Assembly (NCBI GenBank): GCA_900768465.1
Contig: CAAGCY010000006.1
Span: forward strand, 62,001 to 126,000
Origin: Alphaproteobacteria bacterium
GTDB lineage: Bacteria; Pseudomonadota; Alphaproteobacteria; CAAGCB01; CAG-977
Length of the DNA: 64,000 nt
Direction: 5' to 3'
Both the position numbers and the translations under genes were made by a program. The notes beneath the pieces were generated by a model that made no database searches, was not told the origin of the DNA, and worked only from the letters and a program-made list of their open reading frames with translations. Of the stretch, positions 35,918 through 43,988 are shown piece after piece; the stretch's first letter is position 1; each line of letters starts with the position of its first letter.

Positions 35918-36940
35918 TTATTTTTCAATCAGTTCAAAGTCAGACTTAATCTGATTGTTCACCCACTTGAAGAATTGCCCCGGCAGAGCGTTTTTCATCG
36001 CGCCGGTTCTGTCGAATTCCAAAGTTCCCAGCGCCGTTTTGAACCTTTTTCCGTACAAAGGCACGCCGCGTTTGTGCTTTAAAAAAATCTGCGACGCGGC
36101 ATAAGCGCCGACCGAAGCGTCGCCTGCGAGTTTGTCCTCGAACCGCAAATCCGCGACAACGGACGCGGCATCCAGTGAATAGCGGGGGCTTTGTGCCGCG
36201 TAAAAGTAAAGCTCATGCTTCATATTCCCGATTTTTGCGCTGAAATCCGCCGTTCCAAGCACTCCTGTTCCGATAATCGGCTGTTTCAGTCCCGCTTCCC
36301 TGATTCGGGAAACCAGCCGCACGGCGTTAGAAACGTCGGCAGACGGAATAAGGATAAAATTATATTCAGAATCAACATATTGCGACAAAATGCTGACATT
36401 TTCGTTCAGCCTGTTCGGCGGCACGGAAACTTCGGTAAAACTGTTTTCCGGCAATCCGCGGCGCAACTTTTCAATCAAAACATCCGCCCTGCCCGTCATA
36501 TCGTTCAGCAGCAAGAAACGTTTGTTTTCGAATTCCGCCAAAGCCGCAACGAAACCATCGTGCAACACCTGCGGGGCGGGCGCCAGTTTGATAAGTCCGT
36601 CCGCGTTTTCGGGAACGGTTCCGTCCAGCAAAAAGACGGGAAAATCGGGCTTGTTTTCGATTGCTTGCAAATTGCCGCACGAATAGCCCAAAGCAAAATC
36701 CGGCGCCGCGCGCAACACTTTGCCGAACAGCGTCGCGTCTTTGCGGACATCGCAAAGTTCTTCGAAGTAGGAAATCTTCAGCGAATGTCCTTTTTCGGTA
36801 AAAGCCTCGTCCAATCCGACGGCGATTTCCTCCGCCAAAGCGGGTTTGTCCGCGGGGATGACGACGGCGGCGGAAAAAGTCGCGGCTTCCGCGTTGAAAG
36901 CCGCCAAAATCGAAGCGGTCAAAAGCAATCTGTTCTTCAT
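35918..36940 (-). CDS. Periplasmic binding protein-like lipid-free secreted protein (type I fold)
   Basis: 340 residues with a signal peptide (MKNRLLLTASILAAFNAEAA). The rest fits the type I periplasmic binding fold seen in branched-chain amino-acid receptors and LpoA-like proteins: an N-terminal FSAAVVIPAD strand, VDSEYNFILIPSADVSNAVRLVSRIREAG, and QPIIGTGVLG. No ABC transporter genes are adjacent, so a sensor or envelope role is as likely as transport. Ligand unknown. Confidence 0.6.
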   Translation of the reverse strand: MKNRLLLTASILAAFNAEAATFSAAVVIPADKPALAEEIAVGLDEAFTEKGHSLKISYFEELCDVRKDATLFGKVLRAAPDFALGYSCGNLQAIENKPDFPVFLLDGTVPENADGLIKLAPAPQVLHDGFVAALAEFENKRFLLLNDMTGRADVLIEKLRRGLPENSFTEVSVPPNRLNENVSILSQYVDSEYNFILIPSADVSNAVRLVSRIREAGLKQPIIGTGVLGTADFSAKIGNMKHELYFYAAQSPRYSLDAASVVADLRFEDKLAGDASVGAYAASQIFLKHKRGVPLYGKRFKTALGTLEFDRTGAMKNALPGQFFKWVNNQIKSDFELIEK

Positions 36941-37007
36941 GGTTTTCTTATATCAAATTCCGTGCGGATTTTAAACCAAAAAACGTTTTCGAAATGTCAA
37001 ATTCGCC

Positions 37008-37036
37008 TTGACTTTATATCTATAAATGTTCATATT
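37008..37036 (+). promoter_or_regulatory. Candidate promoter of the acyl-CoA synthetase gene
   Basis: TTGACT (37008-37013), 17 bases, CATATT (37031-37036), about 40 bases before the start codon. Confidence 0.45.
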
Positions 37037-37076
37037 GTCGCCCAGTTATTTACATTGCTTTCAGAAAGGAAAAATA

Positions 37077-39158
37077 ATGTCTTTAAGCACATTCTTTAAC
37101 CCCCGTTCCGTCGCTGTCGTCGGTGTTTCTGCCGATGAATCGAAACTGGGTGCGGTCGTTTTCAAAAACTTGATCGAAGCCGGATTCGAAGGAACGCTGT
37201 ACGGTGTCAACCCGAAATTGGCGGGACAGGAATTGAAAGGCAAAAAATGCTTTGCTTCCGTCCGCGACATTCCCGAACCCGTCGATTTGGTCGTCTTGCT
37301 GGTTCCCGCGCGTTTCTGCGAAGCCGCCGTTGACGATGCGATTGCGAACGGCGCAAAGAATGTCAGCATCATCACCGCGGGTTTTGGCGAAGCGGGACAC
37401 AAGGATTTGGAAATGAGCATCGCCAAAAAATGTTTGGACGCGGGCATCAACCTGTTGGGACCGAACTGCTTGGGACATATTTCCACGTTTGACAAACTGA
37501 ACGCCAGCTTTGCGCCGTGCTTCCCCCTGCAGGGCAATGTCGCGTTCATTTCGCAGTCGGGCGCTTACTGCTCGGCGATTTTGGACTGGGCTGAAGAAAA
37601 AGGCATCGGTTTTTCGCACTTTATTTCCATCGGCAACAAAGCCGATTTGAACGAAGCGTCCCTGCTGGAAGCCATTCAGCACGACGAACACACCAAAGCG
37701 TTCGTTTTCTATCTGGAAGGATTGAAAAAAGGTCAGGAATTCCTGCGCGTTTTGAAAGAAGTCAGCAAAACGAAACCCTGCGTCATCATGGAACCGGGCA
37801 AATCCTCCAAAGCGCAGGCGGCGAGCTTGTCCCACACGGGGTCGCTGGCTCCGAACTACCGCGTTTTGGAAATCGCTTTGCAGCGCAGCGGCGCGATTCA
37901 GGTTTATACGACGCGTGAACTGTTCGGCGCGCTGGAATTGTTGCAGCACGTCAACCACACGGACTTTTCGGGTTCCGTCGGCATTCTGACGAACGCGGGC
38001 GGCGTCGGCGTTCTGTCTTCCGACCTGTGCGAAGAAGCGCACTTGGATTTGGCGCGTCCGTCTGAAGCCACGATTGAAAAACTGCGCGCGGTTCTGACGG
38101 CGGAAGCGTCCGTCGGCAACCCGATTGACGTTGTCGGCGACGCAAAAGCCGACCGTTATGAAAACGCTCTGCGCGTTTTGTGCGAATCCGGCGAATACAA
38201 GAACATCATCGTTCTGTTGACTCCGCAAATGTCCACGGAACCCACGGAAACCGCCGAAGCCGTTGTCAAATTGGCGAAAGAATACAAGAACGTCAACATC
38301 TTCTGTTCGTTCATCGGCGGTCAGCGCGTCCGCGAAGCCGTCAACCTGCTGAAAGCGGCGAACGTCTTGGCGTACGACTACCCGACGGACTGCATCCGTT
38401 TGCTGGGATTGATGAAAGCGCAGATGGCGTTCAAGGGCATGCCCGAAGTCAAAGCCGAATTGCGTGAAGTCCCCGCCGAAATCCGCGAAGACGTGAAAAA
38501 AGCGGTTGCCGACGGTCTGGCTTCCCTGCCCCAGTCCACGATGAACAAAATCATGGATCATTACGGCATCGACTATCCGAAATGCGGCAATTTCACCGAC
38601 AAAGCGGAAGCTCTGGCTTTCTGCAAAAAGCTGTTTCCCGCTCCCGTCGTGTTGAAACTGTCGGCTCCGGACGCTTTGCATAAAACGGAAATGAAGGGCA
38701 TTTACCTGAACATTGACGACGAAGCGAAGTTCAACGCCGCGTTTGACGAACTGACCACGACGATCGCCAAATTCCAGCTGAAGAACGCCAGCGTTCTGAT
38801 TCAGGAAATGATTGTCAAAGCCACCGAAACGATTATCGGCGTGAATTCCGACAAAAACTTCGGCCGCGTGATGATTTTCGGCACGGGCGGCATCTATACG
38901 GAAGTCATGCGCGACACGACGATGCGCATTTTGCCCGCGAACGACTTTGACGCGATGATTAAAGAAACCAAAGTCGGCACGATTTTGAACGGCGTCCGCG
39001 GCGAAGAACCCAAAGCGGTCGGACCTTTGGCGGAAACGCTGAAGAAAGTTCAGGAATTGGTTTTGGAAATCCCCGAAATCAAATCCATTGACGGCAACCC
39101 CGTTTTGGTCACCAAAGACCGTGCGGTCGTCGTAGACTTCAAGATGTTGCTGAAATAA
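37077..39158 (+). CDS. Acetate--CoA ligase (ADP-forming), fused alpha-beta type
   Basis: The 693-residue protein has an N-terminal CoA-binding domain (FFNPRSVAVVGVSADESKLG), a succinyl-CoA-ligase-like domain with the phosphorylated His in ASLSHTGSLAPN, and a C-terminal ATP-grasp domain (about 480-693, GIYLNIDDEAKFNAAF, VLIQEMIVKATETIIGV). Such enzymes convert acetyl-CoA or other acyl-CoA, ADP and Pi into the acid, CoA and ATP, giving energy by substrate-level phosphorylation in fermenters. The exact acyl substrate cannot be read from sequence. The ATG at 37077 follows AAAGGA. It is monocistronic with its own terminator. Confidence 0.88.
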   Translation: MSLSTFFNPRSVAVVGVSADESKLGAVVFKNLIEAGFEGTLYGVNPKLAGQELKGKKCFASVRDIPEPVDLVVLLVPARFCEAAVDDAIANGAKNVSIITAGFGEAGHKDLEMSIAKKCLDAGINLLGPNCLGHISTFDKLNASFAPCFPLQGNVAFISQSGAYCSAILDWAEEKGIGFSHFISIGNKADLNEASLLEAIQHDEHTKAFVFYLEGLKKGQEFLRVLKEVSKTKPCVIMEPGKSSKAQAASLSHTGSLAPNYRVLEIALQRSGAIQVYTTRELFGALELLQHVNHTDFSGSVGILTNAGGVGVLSSDLCEEAHLDLARPSEATIEKLRAVLTAEASVGNPIDVVGDAKADRYENALRVLCESGEYKNIIVLLTPQMSTEPTETAEAVVKLAKEYKNVNIFCSFIGGQRVREAVNLLKAANVLAYDYPTDCIRLLGLMKAQMAFKGMPEVKAELREVPAEIREDVKKAVADGLASLPQSTMNKIMDHYGIDYPKCGNFTDKAEALAFCKKLFPAPVVLKLSAPDALHKTEMKGIYLNIDDEAKFNAAFDELTTTIAKFQLKNASVLIQEMIVKATETIIGVNSDKNFGRVMIFGTGGIYTEVMRDTTMRILPANDFDAMIKETKVGTILNGVRGEEPKAVGPLAETLKKVQELVLEIPEIKSIDGNPVLVTKDRAVVVDFKMLLK

Positions 39159-39187
39159 TCGACAACATCTCAAAACCGATTATCTCA

Positions 39188-39213
39188 AAGAGCCGCTTAA
39201 AGCGGCTCTTTTC
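39188..39213 (+). terminator. Terminator of the acyl-CoA synthetase gene
   Basis: AAAGAGCCGCTT pairs with AAGCGGCTCTTT, followed by T. The same AAAGAGCCGC arm is used by the terminators at 40404 and 41913. Confidence 0.85.
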
Positions 39214-39221
39214 ATTATATC

Positions 39222-39250
39222 TTGATTAGATATTTCGTCGATGGTATCAT
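39222..39250 (+). promoter_or_regulatory. Promoter of the two-gene lipoprotein unit
   Basis: TTGATT (39222-39227), 17 bases, TATCAT (39245-39250), 33 bases before the start at 39284. Confidence 0.55.
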
Positions 39251-39283
39251 TAATAGTCTTTTAACTATTCGAGGGGATATACA

Positions 39284-39577
39284 ATGAAAAAGCTTGCATT
39301 GTCCTTTGCGGCGCTTACCTTTTTGTCCGGTTGCGCTTACGTTACGCCCGTTTCCAACACGACCGATTTATCAAAAGTCGATTTTTCAAACAGCTATGAA
39401 TTCAAACAAGGCTCGGATTGCTCTTATTCTTTGCTGGGATTGTTGCCGGTAACGCCCGGAGCGCGCTTTATCGAAGCGGTGCAGGATGCCAATTTGACAA
39501 AAGTCAATTTTGTTGAATCCGGATACGAATACTATTTGCTGTTCGGTCGCCATTGTATTCGCGTTTACGGAGAATAA
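39284..39577 (+). CDS. Small lipoprotein, possibly TRL-like
   Basis: 97 residues. A lipoprotein signal ends in the lipobox LSGC (Cys17). The mature part (SYSLLGLLPVTPGARFIEAV, then LTKVNFVESGYEYYLLFG) resembles the TRL-like lipoprotein family with its GL and A-ANLTKV pattern, but the match is from memory of the motif only. GAGGGG precedes the ATG. The next lipoprotein gene starts 2 bp later, so the pair is an operon. Confidence 0.65.
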   Translation: MKKLALSFAALTFLSGCAYVTPVSNTTDLSKVDFSNSYEFKQGSDCSYSLLGLLPVTPGARFIEAVQDANLTKVNFVESGYEYYLLFGRHCIRVYGE

Positions 39578-39579
39578 GT

Positions 39580-40395
39580 ATGAAAAGAAGCCTTGTTTTA
39601 TTGACAACGTTGGGATTAACCGCCTGTCATTCCCTCAATATGCGCACATTGACGAAAGTGGAAGAAGGTTCGTCCCTGCAGTTGCCTCAACTGGAAGCCG
39701 TTTACGAAAGCCGCGTTGCACAAGCCGGTTCGGCGCGTCAATGTAATTCTTCCGTTGTTAAAAGCAACAGCCCTTACGCCAGAATTTTTTATCGTGAAGT
39801 CGAAAAAAATATTTCCGACTATTACACGCCCAAAGCCGGTTATATCAAGCTGAATTACGTTTCGACCCAAACGGGCAGCGGCAATGGCTGGACTTTTTTC
39901 AGTATAATTCCGCCGTTTGTTTTAAACTTGTTCGGTATGCCGATGTCCTCTGCGACATATGAAACCGAAATGGAAGTTCGGATTCTGGACAACGACTGCA
40001 ATCCCGTTAAAATCTACCGCGAAACCGCGGAAGAAACGGAATATATGGCTATGTGGTGGGGGTATGGTTCGCCTGATTACAAAACAAAAGCGTCGCTGTC
40101 CAGCTACAAAGTTGCTTTTGAAAAAATCAAACAAAAAATCGCCAAAGACCGCGACTTGATTGAATCCCGTTTAAAATCCAAAGCCGAGGATAACAAGGCG
40201 GCGACGGCAACCAACAACCAACCGGTCACCGTTGTTATCAACAACAACATCGGCACTTCCAAAGACACGCCAAACGAAACGGCAGTCAGTGACGAAAAAA
40301 CGGAACAGGATGTAAAACAGCCCGCCAAATCCGAAAAAAGCGCGGTAAAATCAAAAAAGAAAACACCTTCAAAAACCAATAAAACAAAAAAATAA
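39580..40395 (+). CDS. Lipoprotein with Lys-rich tail, unknown function
   Basis: 271 residues from the ATG at 39580 (GGAGAATAAGT upstream). The signal ends in LTAC (Cys16). A domain of about 170 residues contains a hydrophobic stretch FFSIIPPFVLNLFGMPMSSATYETEMEV, which suggests membrane association or a barrel-interacting strand set. The C-terminal ~70 residues are low-complexity and rich in Lys, Thr and Ser, as in peptidoglycan- or LPS-contacting tails. I do not recognise the family. Confidence 0.6.
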   Translation: MKRSLVLLTTLGLTACHSLNMRTLTKVEEGSSLQLPQLEAVYESRVAQAGSARQCNSSVVKSNSPYARIFYREVEKNISDYYTPKAGYIKLNYVSTQTGSGNGWTFFSIIPPFVLNLFGMPMSSATYETEMEVRILDNDCNPVKIYRETAEETEYMAMWWGYGSPDYKTKASLSSYKVAFEKIKQKIAKDRDLIESRLKSKAEDNKAATATNNQPVTVVINNNIGTSKDTPNETAVSDEKTEQDVKQPAKSEKSAVKSKKKTPSKTNKTKK

Positions 40396-40403
40396 TTCAA
40401 CGC

Positions 40404-40430
40404 AAAGAGCCGCCAAAAGGCGGCTCTTTT
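40404..40430 (+). terminator. Bidirectional terminator between lipoprotein genes
   Basis: AAAGAGCCGCC-AAAA-GGCGGCTCTTT, a perfect 11-bp stem. Confidence 0.85.
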
Positions 40431-40437
40431 AGTTTTA

Positions 40438-41040
40438 TTATATATGATTTGAATATCTGTCCAAATCATATAACTTGTTATCGACAATCATTTTCATCAA
40501 ATAATCCTGATAACGTCTGTCATAATTTAAATTTGACGTGATTGTTACCGGCAAACATATCAACAAAGGAAGCCACAAAACCTGTTTTTGTTTTGTGGAT
40601 GCAACTATAGAGTACACCTCTTTCCCGTCTAAATACGCAGTCATGACTACATCAAACGTCCTGTGCATGCCTGCGGGAAAAATCCCTAACGTCCCTATAG
40701 AAATGGATAGCGCCGTCTCTGTTTCCTGTGGGGAAGGACCTCCATAAATATACGTAAAATGAAAATGGTATTTTGATTTTTCAGAAGGAAACGCATATCG
40801 AACACGCTTAAACAAATGCAGCTTTTCAAGGTTTCCTTTCCAAATTTTTCTTCCCTCCTTTTCATCAAGCTGTACAATCAGAGAATTTCCTCCCAAAACA
40901 GAGATAGAATAAGTAATCTCTTTTTTTTGACTGCCTGAAAGTTTTTGAAAATGCGCATCATCTCTTACTACAGGGAAATAAAATGTATTCCACGAACAAC
41001 CATTTAGTAAAAATACGAACAAAAACACCAAATTCTTCAT
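40438..41040 (-). CDS. Lipoprotein, unknown function
   Basis: 200 residues with a lipobox LNGC (Cys15). Strand-rich, with a central hydrophobic pair (ALSISIGTLGIFPAGMHRTF) and, near the C-terminus, VLWLPLLICLPVTIT, which could be a membrane-inserting segment. The start codon follows directly on the stop of the upstream gene, so they are co-translated. AT-rich relative to the window average. Not recognised. Confidence 0.6.
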   Translation of the reverse strand: MKNLVFLFVFLLNGCSWNTFYFPVVRDDAHFQKLSGSQKKEITYSISVLGGNSLIVQLDEKEGRKIWKGNLEKLHLFKRVRYAFPSEKSKYHFHFTYIYGGPSPQETETALSISIGTLGIFPAGMHRTFDVVMTAYLDGKEVYSIVASTKQKQVLWLPLLICLPVTITSNLNYDRRYQDYLMKMIVDNKLYDLDRYSNHI

Positions 41041-41532
41041 TTATTTTTCCTCATTCTGTGCTAAAAATGCAGCTTTTTGTTCAAAAATTGAATAGCTGTT
41101 TATTCCCAAAGACGTTCCCGTTGCCATTCCAACCGATGCCCCGTTCATCGTTTGTCCGCCAATATTTGCCGAATAAAAGCCTACTGTCGGTTGCGCAAAT
41201 GAAGATCGGTATGTTTCAACTCCGCTTTCAACAAATTTTGATGTCGTTATAACAACTGTAGCCCCGTATTCCATGGCTGTTTCAACCGCTAAGTAGCGCG
41301 GAATCCATTTATCTTTGAATAAAGTTGTGCCGACAATGACATACCCTTTATCTTCGAAAGACTTTATGGTATTTTCATAGTTGTCTGTTTCTACAACAAG
41401 GACATCTTGTTCCGAAAGTTTCTTTTTAAACGATATTGCATTTTCGGCTTCATAAAATTCCATAAAAGAGTTTGTTTGTCCGAAACAGCCGTTTAAAAAG
41501 ATAAGAAAGAAAAGTAAACTCCCTCGTTTCAT
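41041..41532 (-). CDS. Lipoprotein under leader B control
   Basis: 163 residues with a lipobox LNGC (Cys16). KGYVIVGTTLFKDKW followed by AVETAMEYGATVVITTSKFVES resembles a widespread family of small bacterial lipoproteins with a conserved GA-V- block; the function is unknown. The C-terminus is Gly-rich (IGGQTMNGASVGMATG). The ATG is 12 bases after the T-run of the terminator that ends leader B, with GAGGAAAA as ribosome site. Confidence 0.6.
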   Translation of the reverse strand: MKRGSLLFFLIFLNGCFGQTNSFMEFYEAENAISFKKKLSEQDVLVVETDNYENTIKSFEDKGYVIVGTTLFKDKWIPRYLAVETAMEYGATVVITTSKFVESGVETYRSSFAQPTVGFYSANIGGQTMNGASVGMATGTSLGINSYSIFEQKAAFLAQNEEK

Positions 41533-41543
41533 TTTTTCCTCAA

Positions 41544-41572
41544 CAAAAAAAGACCGCCTTTTAAAAGCGGCA
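41544..41572 (-). terminator. Terminator ending leader B
   Basis: On the minus strand CCGC-TTTTAAAAG-GCGG is followed by TCTTTTTTT. The stem is shorter than in leader A. Confidence 0.65.
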
Positions 41573-41616
41573 CGGGGAGTTAGAACAATCAGCTGTTGCG
41601 GTGATCCTTTTGGCCT

Positions 41617-41646
41617 TTAAAGCATACAGGGTACGCTTCTGAACAT
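41617..41646 (-). CDS. Candidate leader peptide inside leader B
   Basis: The ATG at 41646 lies 10 bases after GGGGAG and encodes MFRSVPCML. It occupies the same position as the MFR peptide of leader A and stops with TAA at the same point of the pairing segment. Confidence 0.35.
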   Translation of the reverse strand: MFRSVPCML

Positions 41647-41820
41647 ACGCCAAAAGCTCCCCGAACCCATAAGGAAATCGGGGATACAGTTCCGTTTTGC
41701 GGATACGCGAAACGGTTTCGATGCCATATCATAGCACCGGCAACAGAAGAGAGCTGTTCTAAGGCTCCGCACCTCTTTTCCAGGCACTTGCGCACAAACA
41801 TTCGTTTGTACACCTAATTC

Positions 41821-41850
41821 AGGATACAATTCTATTGGTTAAATTGGCAA
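41821..41850 (-). promoter_or_regulatory. Promoter of leader B
   Basis: On the minus strand TTGCCA (41850-41845), 18 bases, TATCCT (41826-41821). Similar to the promoter of leader A. Confidence 0.55.
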
Positions 41851-41912
41851 GAAGTTTTTACAAAGACAATCAAAAATACGCGCCCCACCGTCGAATGCGA
41901 TTTTAAAAACGC

Positions 41913-41938
41913 AAAGAGCCGCCCGAAAGCGGCTCTTT
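41913..41938 (-). terminator. Terminator of the TolC-like operon
   Basis: AAAGAGCCGC-CCGAAA-GCGGCTCTTT lies just beyond the stop at 41964, with a T-rich tail on the minus strand. Confidence 0.8.
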
Positions 41939-41963
41939 TCATACGGAAGCGAAAACCGACGTA

Positions 41964-43988
41964 TCATCTTTTTTTCAGGGGCAGCGGCGCGACTGTCACC
42001 CGTTCAGGGAACGTATCTATCAATCGGACATTCTGATTGTTTTGGCACGTTTCATCCGCCATACACTTTTGAATGACGGTCACGCGCGAATCCCGCTCCG
42101 CTCCGCGCATATCCATAATCGTTCTGTAACCGCGCACGACTTGGACGGTCATAACGACATAAGCGGACATTTTCTTTTTGTTTCGGGCGGAAATCTTGAT
42201 TTCGTAGAAGCCCTCGGACGTTGCGGGCGGTTTGCCCGACAGCGTAATTGTTTTCGCGTCAAAGAACATCCACGGCGGCAACGGCGATCCGTCTATCAAA
42301 GTCGCCGTATACGCCACATTATGCCCTAAATCCGCTTCGGCAAAAACAGTCGGCGGAATGGTTACGACAAAACGGGAATCTTCGACCACTTTTTTCATCG
42401 GCAAAGTAACGTTCAGGAACACGGGCGGACGATGCATCGGCACGGGCGGCAGTTTCGGCGCGTCTTCGTTTGTAAAGCGTCCGATGTCCCACGCTCCCAT
42501 AACGCGTTCCAGCGCTTTGGAAATCGTATTTAAATCGTTCGATACGAAATCTTCGGGCAACGCGTCCAGCCCCAAAGTCGCAAACATCGTTCCCGTCGCG
42601 TCCTGCAATTCGGCAAAGTTCATCGACATGCGCAATTTTGCGAACAAAGCACGTGCGGCGGCTGAAACATTGACGCTTTGAGCAAATTCGTTCAAATAGT
42701 CGGTTGTAGCTTCCGATGTTTTTTGAGCCAACTGTTCGGCGACATTGGCGATTTCAACGCTCAGCTGGTACGTTTCTTTTGCGCCCTGATATCTTGCCCA
42801 TCCCAAATGGGTTTGAGTTAAAACGGTCATAGCAATAACTTGCCTGTTCAAATTGTCCACCGCTTCTTTGACTTCGGCAGTTGAAACCGTTTGCTGCATT
42901 TTCATCGGATTCAGCAAGTTCATCCCCAGCTGAGCCGCGGCTTGCATCCACGAAGAATTGGATAAATAGGAATTGCTGTCATAGTTGGCGGAAGCAAACA
43001 AATTCAGATTTGGCAACAGTTTGACCAATGCTTTTTTGGCTTCCAGACGCGTATTTTGCAATTTATAGTCTTCCGCGCGCAATTCGGGACGGTTCATCAG
43101 AGCCAGCCATTCCAGCCTGTCCAAATTGGATCGGATTTCGGGCAGAACGTAATTTCCATCCTCTGCCGCGACCAAACGGAAACGGGTTCCGGGCTTCAGG
43201 TTAATCAAAGCCGCCAGCTTGTCGCGCGCCATTTGCAGTTCTTTTTTCATCTCGCTCAAATCGCGCATGGTTTCCATCAGCGACATCTGATAGTTCAAAG
43301 ACTGCATGTTTTTGTCCCTGCCCGATCGCAGCATTTCCAAAACAGCCGTAGCTTCTTCCATTAAATCGTCGATTTCAGGTATCAGCCGTTCGGCGGCAAT
43401 CGCGCGCCAAAACGCTTCACGCACGTCTTGCAGCAAAGACTGCATTTGTTTGCGGCGTTCCTCTTTTGAAATCAGGACTTTATTCATATCTTGGCGCGCT
43501 TGATAATAGCTGACGCCGAAATCAAGGATATTCCAGGATATTTGAATATCCGCAAAGCCGTGTGTTTTTTCGCTGTAAGCCGTCGAATCGGACAAAACCC
43601 CCGTTTTCATGGATTTGGACACAACGGCTTCATAATTGTTTCGTCCGGAATACCCCGCATTGGCGGCGATTTGCGGCAACATTTCCGTTGAATTCAAGTT
43701 CATCTGTTTGACCGCCAAAGCGGATTCCATCATCTTCAGACGGGAATTCAAGTTGTATTTCAGCGCGCGCGCCATGGCGTCATACAAAGTCATCGGTTTG
43801 AACACGACATCCGTGCGCTGATCGGAAAACATTTCCTGAATATCGCGATCGACGCGAACGGCGCGTTCCCAATCGCTGACGGGTTCGGGTTCAACGGTGC
43901 AAGCGGCAAGAACAGCCAAAGAAACGCCTGCGGTTAAAAAGGACGTCCTTTTCCAAAATCTTTTCCGTTTTGCAAAGAAGTCGTTCAT
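41964..43988 (-). CDS. TolC-family outer-membrane lipoprotein with C-terminal Ig/cadherin-like domain
   Basis: 674 residues, much longer than the ~450 of TolC/OprM proteins. A lipobox LAAC (Cys about 30) suggests lipid anchoring. Residues ~60-490 are the outer-membrane efflux fold with its long coiled coils (for example ALAVKQMNLNSTEMLPQIAANAGY). After a Pro-rich joint, about 530-635 form a beta domain with DLGHNVAYTATLIDGSPLPPWMFFD and TITLSGKPPATSEGFYEIKISARN, the pattern of putative Ig/dystroglycan-type cadherin domains. No adaptor or inner-membrane pump is adjacent. It overlaps the upstream gene by 4 bp. Confidence 0.8.
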   Translation of the reverse strand: MNDFFAKRKRFWKRTSFLTAGVSLAVLAACTVEPEPVSDWERAVRVDRDIQEMFSDQRTDVVFKPMTLYDAMARALKYNLNSRLKMMESALAVKQMNLNSTEMLPQIAANAGYSGRNNYEAVVSKSMKTGVLSDSTAYSEKTHGFADIQISWNILDFGVSYYQARQDMNKVLISKEERRKQMQSLLQDVREAFWRAIAAERLIPEIDDLMEEATAVLEMLRSGRDKNMQSLNYQMSLMETMRDLSEMKKELQMARDKLAALINLKPGTRFRLVAAEDGNYVLPEIRSNLDRLEWLALMNRPELRAEDYKLQNTRLEAKKALVKLLPNLNLFASANYDSNSYLSNSSWMQAAAQLGMNLLNPMKMQQTVSTAEVKEAVDNLNRQVIAMTVLTQTHLGWARYQGAKETYQLSVEIANVAEQLAQKTSEATTDYLNEFAQSVNVSAAARALFAKLRMSMNFAELQDATGTMFATLGLDALPEDFVSNDLNTISKALERVMGAWDIGRFTNEDAPKLPPVPMHRPPVFLNVTLPMKKVVEDSRFVVTIPPTVFAEADLGHNVAYTATLIDGSPLPPWMFFDAKTITLSGKPPATSEGFYEIKISARNKKKMSAYVVMTVQVVRGYRTIMDMRGAERDSRVTVIQKCMADETCQNNQNVRLIDTFPERVTVAPLPLKKR

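Larger units (their letters stand above)
41544..41814 (-). ncRNA. Structured leader RNA with terminator (attenuator candidate), copy B
   Basis: Reads from about 41814 down to 41544 and is homologous to 28583-28867. Conserved features in plus coordinates: 5' hairpin ACAAAC/GTTTGT (41797-41812), block GGTGCGGAGCCTT (reverse of 41761-41773), CCGTTT/AAACGG hairpin, TCGGGGA/CCCCGA local helix (41658-41684), long-range CGGGGAG with CTCCCCG (41573-41579 with 41657-41663), and CTTTTGGC/GCCAAAAG (41607-41614 with 41649-41656). It ends with a hairpin and seven T, 12 bases before the lipoprotein start. The variable arm inside the CTTTTGGC helix differs from copy A in sequence but still folds. Confidence 0.7.

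Noticed and set aside
37083..39173. A 696-codon open frame antisense to the acyl-CoA synthetase gene
   Set aside because: Same cause: strong codon bias leaves few antisense stops. No ribosome site or recognisable domain.
39188..41938. Terminator arms AAAGAGCCGC at 39188, 40404 and 41913 as a mobile repeat
   Set aside because: They differ in loop and outer sequence and each sits at a gene end, so they are ordinary terminators of a preferred type.
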